A stretch of DNA of 64,000 bases from positions 62,001 to 126,000 of the forward strand of contig JAVDPD010000006.1 of NCBI GenBank assembly GCA_031296935.1, read 5' to 3'. The position numbers and the translations under genes were made by a program. This stretch comes from Cerasicoccus maritimus. Its GTDB lineage: Bacteria > Verrucomicrobiota > Verrucomicrobiia > Opitutales > Cerasicoccaceae. Positions 61,431-64,000 of this stretch are shown piece by piece (the stretch's first letter is position 1; each line of letters starts with the position of its first letter). The notes beneath the pieces were generated by a model. It was not told the origin of the DNA and did no database searches. It worked only from the letters and a program-made list of their open reading frames with translations.

Positions 61431-62060
61431 ATGCCGCTCATGTTTGATATTTCTATTCCCGACAGCGACATCGCCAACCGCGAACGCTTTGACCAAGCCG
61501 TCGCGCGCTTCGATGCGATTAACCAGGAGGATCCGGCCGAAATCACCTTTGAAGGGACGATCTATGCGGCCGAGTATTTGCTGGCGCAGGCGCTCTGCTA
61601 TCGGGTCGTGCAGTTGGCACCCGAGGCGTCGGAGCCGTTGTTGCTCGCGAGCCGTTCGCAGCATTTGCGGCGTTGGGAGCGTCCTCGCAGCGAATATCCG
61701 GAAGGCCGTGCGGCTTACTTGAAGTGGCGCGCCGATCTGAAGGTGTTCCACGCCGACGAGTCGGCCAAGGTGTTGGGGGAGCTCGGCTACGAGCAGGAGA
61801 CGATTGACGCCGTCCGCGAGCTGAACCTGAAGAAGAACATCAAGGGCAACGCTGATTGCCAGACGCTGGAAGACGGTCTGTGCCTGGTTTTCCTTCAATT
61901 TCAATACGACGGCATCGTTGAGAAATACGACGAGGCAAAGGTCATCAGCATCCTGCAGAAGACGGCGAAAAAAATGAGCCCTGTGGGCCTGGAAGCCGCG
62001 ACGAAGCTGGACTATTCTCCGCGCGGCAAGGAACTCTTGCTGAAGGCATTAGCGGGCTGA
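61431..62060 (+). CDS. DUF4202 family protein
   Basis: 209 residues. The family pattern is clear: ARFDAINQEDP, then EYLLAQALCYRVVQLAPEASEPLLLASRSQHLRRWERPRSEYP (in pieces; key H-L-R-R-W-x-x-P-R) and LKWRADLKVFHADESA. The family is found near nitrite and nitrate assimilation genes, as here, but its activity is unknown; the His/Asp-containing helical pattern suggests a metal-dependent enzyme, which is inference. A second ATG at 61440 is possible. Confidence 0.82.
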   Translation: MPLMFDISIPDSDIANRERFDQAVARFDAINQEDPAEITFEGTIYAAEYLLAQALCYRVVQLAPEASEPLLLASRSQHLRRWERPRSEYPEGRAAYLKWRADLKVFHADESAKVLGELGYEQETIDAVRELNLKKNIKGNADCQTLEDGLCLVFLQFQYDGIVEKYDEAKVISILQKTAKKMSPVGLEAATKLDYSPRGKELLLKALAG

Positions 62061-62115
62061 TTACCTAATGGCGGCGCGGTCATTGGCCAGCGCTTTGCTG
62101 CAAATGAGCCCGGGT

Positions 62116-62916
62116 ATGAAGCTATCAGCCACAGTTAAATGGGGTGCGCTTTTCGGCGCGGCGTTGCTCTTGAGCGCTTGCGGGAAAGACACAGCGACAA
62201 CGAATTCCATCACCGTGTTTGCCGCGGCGAGCTTGAACGACGCCGTCACGGAAATCGCGCAGGCTTACACGGCTGAGACGGGCACGGAGGTCGTCTTGAA
62301 CTTCGCGGGCTCGGGCTCGCTGGCCAAGCAAATCATGGCCTCGCCCCAAGCCGATGTCTACCTGAGCGCAAACGCGCGCTGGATGGACGAGGTGGAAGAA
62401 GCGGGCTTGATCATCGACGGATCACGCGCGGACTTGCTGTCGAATCAACTTGTAGTGGTCTGCATGCAGAGTGCGCCGTTTCAGTTGAGTAGCCCGGCGG
62501 AATTGGCGTCGCTTGATTTTCAATACCTGGTCATCGGCGATCCGGCTTACGTGCCCGCCGGCCAATACGCGAAGGGTTGGCTAGAGAAACTTTCCGCGCC
62601 CGACGGCGCGTCGGTTTGGTCGCAGTTGGATGGCCGCCTCTCGCCGATGCCGGATGTGCGTGCAGCCTTGAAGCAGGTGAGTAACAATGGCAAGCTCGTG
62701 GGCATTGTTTACCGCACCGACTATTTGACTGAGAAAGACCAGCTGCGCGAGCTCTACTCCGTGCCGCTGGGCGATGCTGCGCCGATCCGCTACTGCGTGG
62801 CCGAGATCGCGGGTGCCGACGAAACCAGCGGCGCAGACTTCCTGAAGTTCCTGAGCACACCGGCCGCGAAAAGCGTGTTTGAGCGCTATGGGTTTTTACC
62901 GGTAAACAACGACTGA
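62116..62916 (+). CDS. modA: Molybdate ABC transporter, substrate-binding lipoprotein ModA
   Basis: 266 residues. Lipoprotein signal with LLLSAC (cleavage before Cys), then [29 protein letters not shown] (oxyanion-binding loop) and [14 protein letters not shown], all ModA hallmarks. A longer frame begins at 62068; ATG 62116 gives the proper signal. Binds molybdate in the periplasm and feeds ModBC. It follows the DUF4202 gene. Confidence 0.93.
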   Translation: MKLSATVKWGALFGAALLLSACGKDTATTNSITVFAAASLNDAVTEIAQAYTAETGTEVVLNFAGSGSLAKQIMASPQADVYLSANARWMDEVEEAGLIIDGSRADLLSNQLVVVCMQSAPFQLSSPAELASLDFQYLVIGDPAYVPAGQYAKGWLEKLSAPDGASVWSQLDGRLSPMPDVRAALKQVSNNGKLVGIVYRTDYLTEKDQLRELYSVPLGDAAPIRYCVAEIAGADETSGADFLKFLSTPAAKSVFERYGFLPVNND

Positions 62917-62917
62917 T

Positions 62918-63622
62918 ATGGAGCCGATCATCAACGTCATCCTTTCCACGCTGGCTTGGGCGAGCTTGGCGTCGTTGATTGTATTTTTGCTCGGCACGCC
63001 GCTGGCGTATTGGATGGCGCGGTATGACTTCATAGGCAAGCGCGCGCTGATCGCGATCTCCAGCTTGCCGCTGGTGTTGCCGCCGACGGCGGTGGGCTAC
63101 CTGTTGCTCCTGCTGCTGGCCGACCGCGGTTTGCTGGGGCGCGAAACGCTGGGCTTCAGCCTCGATATTTTGCTGACTTGGAAGGGCGTGGTGTTGGCCT
63201 ATTGCGTGATGTCGTTCCCGCTGTATTTGCGGACCGCGCGCGTGAGCTTTGAGGCGGTCGACCCTGGCTTGGAGTCGATCAACCGCACACTAGGCAATAG
63301 CCGTTTAGCGACGTTTTTTGCGGTCACTTTGCCGCTGGCCAAGCGCGGTTTGGCGGCGGGGATTATTCTGTCGTTTACGCGTGCGATGGGCGAGTTTGGC
63401 GCGACAATCATGGTTGCGGCCAACATCCCCGGCAAGACGCAGACGCTGGCCTCAGCGATCTACAGCGCGCAGCAATCGGGCGACGACACGCGGGCGAATA
63501 TCCTGCTGATGGTCGCCATCGCGCTGGGCTTCATTTTGGTTTACCTGACGGAGTGGCTCGCGCAGCCGAAGCGCTTCACCAACTCACACGCATCGAACTA
63601 TGCCACTGTCCATCCACATTGA
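62918..63622 (+). CDS. modB: Molybdate ABC transporter permease ModB
   Basis: 234 residues with about five membrane helices: [15 protein letters not shown] at the start, [18 protein letters not shown], the EAA loop in [24 protein letters not shown] and [19 protein letters not shown] near the end. Spans the inner membrane and pairs with ModC. One base separates it from modA. Confidence 0.94.
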   Translation: MEPIINVILSTLAWASLASLIVFLLGTPLAYWMARYDFIGKRALIAISSLPLVLPPTAVGYLLLLLLADRGLLGRETLGFSLDILLTWKGVVLAYCVMSFPLYLRTARVSFEAVDPGLESINRTLGNSRLATFFAVTLPLAKRGLAAGIILSFTRAMGEFGATIMVAANIPGKTQTLASAIYSAQQSGDDTRANILLMVAIALGFILVYLTEWLAQPKRFTNSHASNYATVHPH

Positions 63623-64000
63623 GAGCGACGCGGGCGTGGGGCTGGCCTCGTTTCAGCATGAGTTCGCGGCGCCGGTCGCGGGCGTGTTCGGGCCGTCGGG
63701 TTGCGGCAAAACGACTTTGCTCGAAACGATATGCGGCATGCGGCGTCCGTCGATGACAACCGGGCGCATTGTCTTCAACGACACGGTGTGGCTCGACCAG
63801 GCGCAGGGCATTTGTCTGCCGCCGGAAGCACGCAACGTGGGCTATGTGCCGCAGCAGCATTTGCTGTTCCCGCATTGGCTGGTGCGGCAAAATCTGCTCG
63901 CCGGTCAGAAGCGCGCCTTGGCGCAGGGGAGCGATGTGAAGTCGCTGATGCAGCAGGCGGTCGATGCGCTGGAGCTGGGCGATTTGCTGGAGCGGTATCC
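63600..64000 (+). CDS. modC: Molybdate ABC transporter ATPase ModC (partial, runs off the window)
   Basis: 134 codons from ATG 63600, overlapping the modB end by 23 bp. Walker [10 protein letters not shown] at residues 32-40 and Q-loop [11 protein letters not shown] near residue 81 are present; the signature and Walker B lie beyond the edge. The short N-terminal segment and order modA-modB-modC agree with molybdate import. Confidence 0.9.
   Translation, partial: MPLSIHIESDAGVGLASFQHEFAAPVAGVFGPSGCGKTTLLETICGMRRPSMTTGRIVFNDTVWLDQAQGICLPPEARNVGYVPQQHLLFPHWLVRQNLLAGQKRALAQGSDVKSLMQQAVDALELGDLLERY

Noticed and set aside
1..64000. CRISPR arrays, tRNA, rRNA and insertion-sequence genes
   Set aside because: No regular repeat-spacer pattern, cloverleaf, rRNA segment or transposase was found on either strand.

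Overview
The window is chromosomal DNA from a Gram-negative bacterium, most likely a verrucomicrobium of the Opitutia (Puniceicoccales/Opitutales-like). The reasons are: two secreted proteins ending in a PEP-CTERM sorting signal, a fused MurC-MurB ligase/reductase, a long mraZ-to-ftsZ division and wall cluster with meso-DAP-type MurE, a TonB system, twitching-motility ATPases, and several families of intergenic inverted repeats. This placement is inferred from gene content and was not tested by a search.

Layout. 1-0.7 kb: the start of an OGG-type DNA glycosylase gene and a small exported protein (- strand). 0.8-6.1 kb: a tightly overlapping operon for an energised envelope system: DUF3450-like periplasmic protein, two ExbB/TolQ-type proteins, ExbD, TonB and a TPR protein whose 5' end carries a 144-bp inverted-repeat element in frame. 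6.1-13.0 kb: single genes (isoprenylcysteine methyltransferase-like protein, PEP-CTERM protein, HTH-metallo-beta-lactamase fusion, lipoproteins, TrmH-like and TlyA-like methyltransferases, rpsU) separated by repeats and hairpin terminators. 13.1-32.8 kb: the complete dcw cluster, all on +: mraZ, rsmH, ftsL-like, ftsI, murE, murF, mraY, murD, a LysM protein, ftsW, murG, murC-murB, ddl, ftsQ, ftsA, ftsZ. It is preceded by three GTGGG repeats at 10-bp spacing (MraZ operator). Two small reading frames sit in gaps of the cluster.

32.8-38.6 kb: an ABC-F ATPase; a LacI-type regulator, a PEP-CTERM protein and a divergent FAD-dependent oxidoreductase whose shared upstream region holds two matching LacI-like operators; a zinc-ribbon protein. 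38.6-41.8 kb: two glycosyltransferases and a short-chain dehydrogenase. 41.8-46.0 kb: two PilT-family ATPases with a VOC protein between them, and a pseudopilin-like protein. 46.0-57.8 kb: MarR regulator with divergent O-methyltransferase, O-antigen ligase-like protein, DJ-1 protein, hydrolase, tRNA-dihydrouridine synthase, DUF151 protein, HIT protein, threonine synthase, PNPOx-like protein and a polysaccharide-deacetylase-like protein.

57.8-64 kb: a decayed gene broken over three frames, then a nitrite assimilation block: a NirB-NirD fusion, a DUF4202 protein and modABC. Molybdate uptake would feed a molybdenum-dependent nitrate reductase, so nitrate-to-ammonium assimilation is the likely purpose; no nitrate reductase lies inside the window.

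The most unusual signal is not a gene. The spaced palindrome CTTTGC-NNN-GCAAAG occurs exactly seven times, always inside genes, on different reading frames and coding different residues. A related T-rich spaced palindrome lies at the 3' ends of several other genes. No CRISPR array, tRNA, rRNA, insertion sequence or phage was seen.
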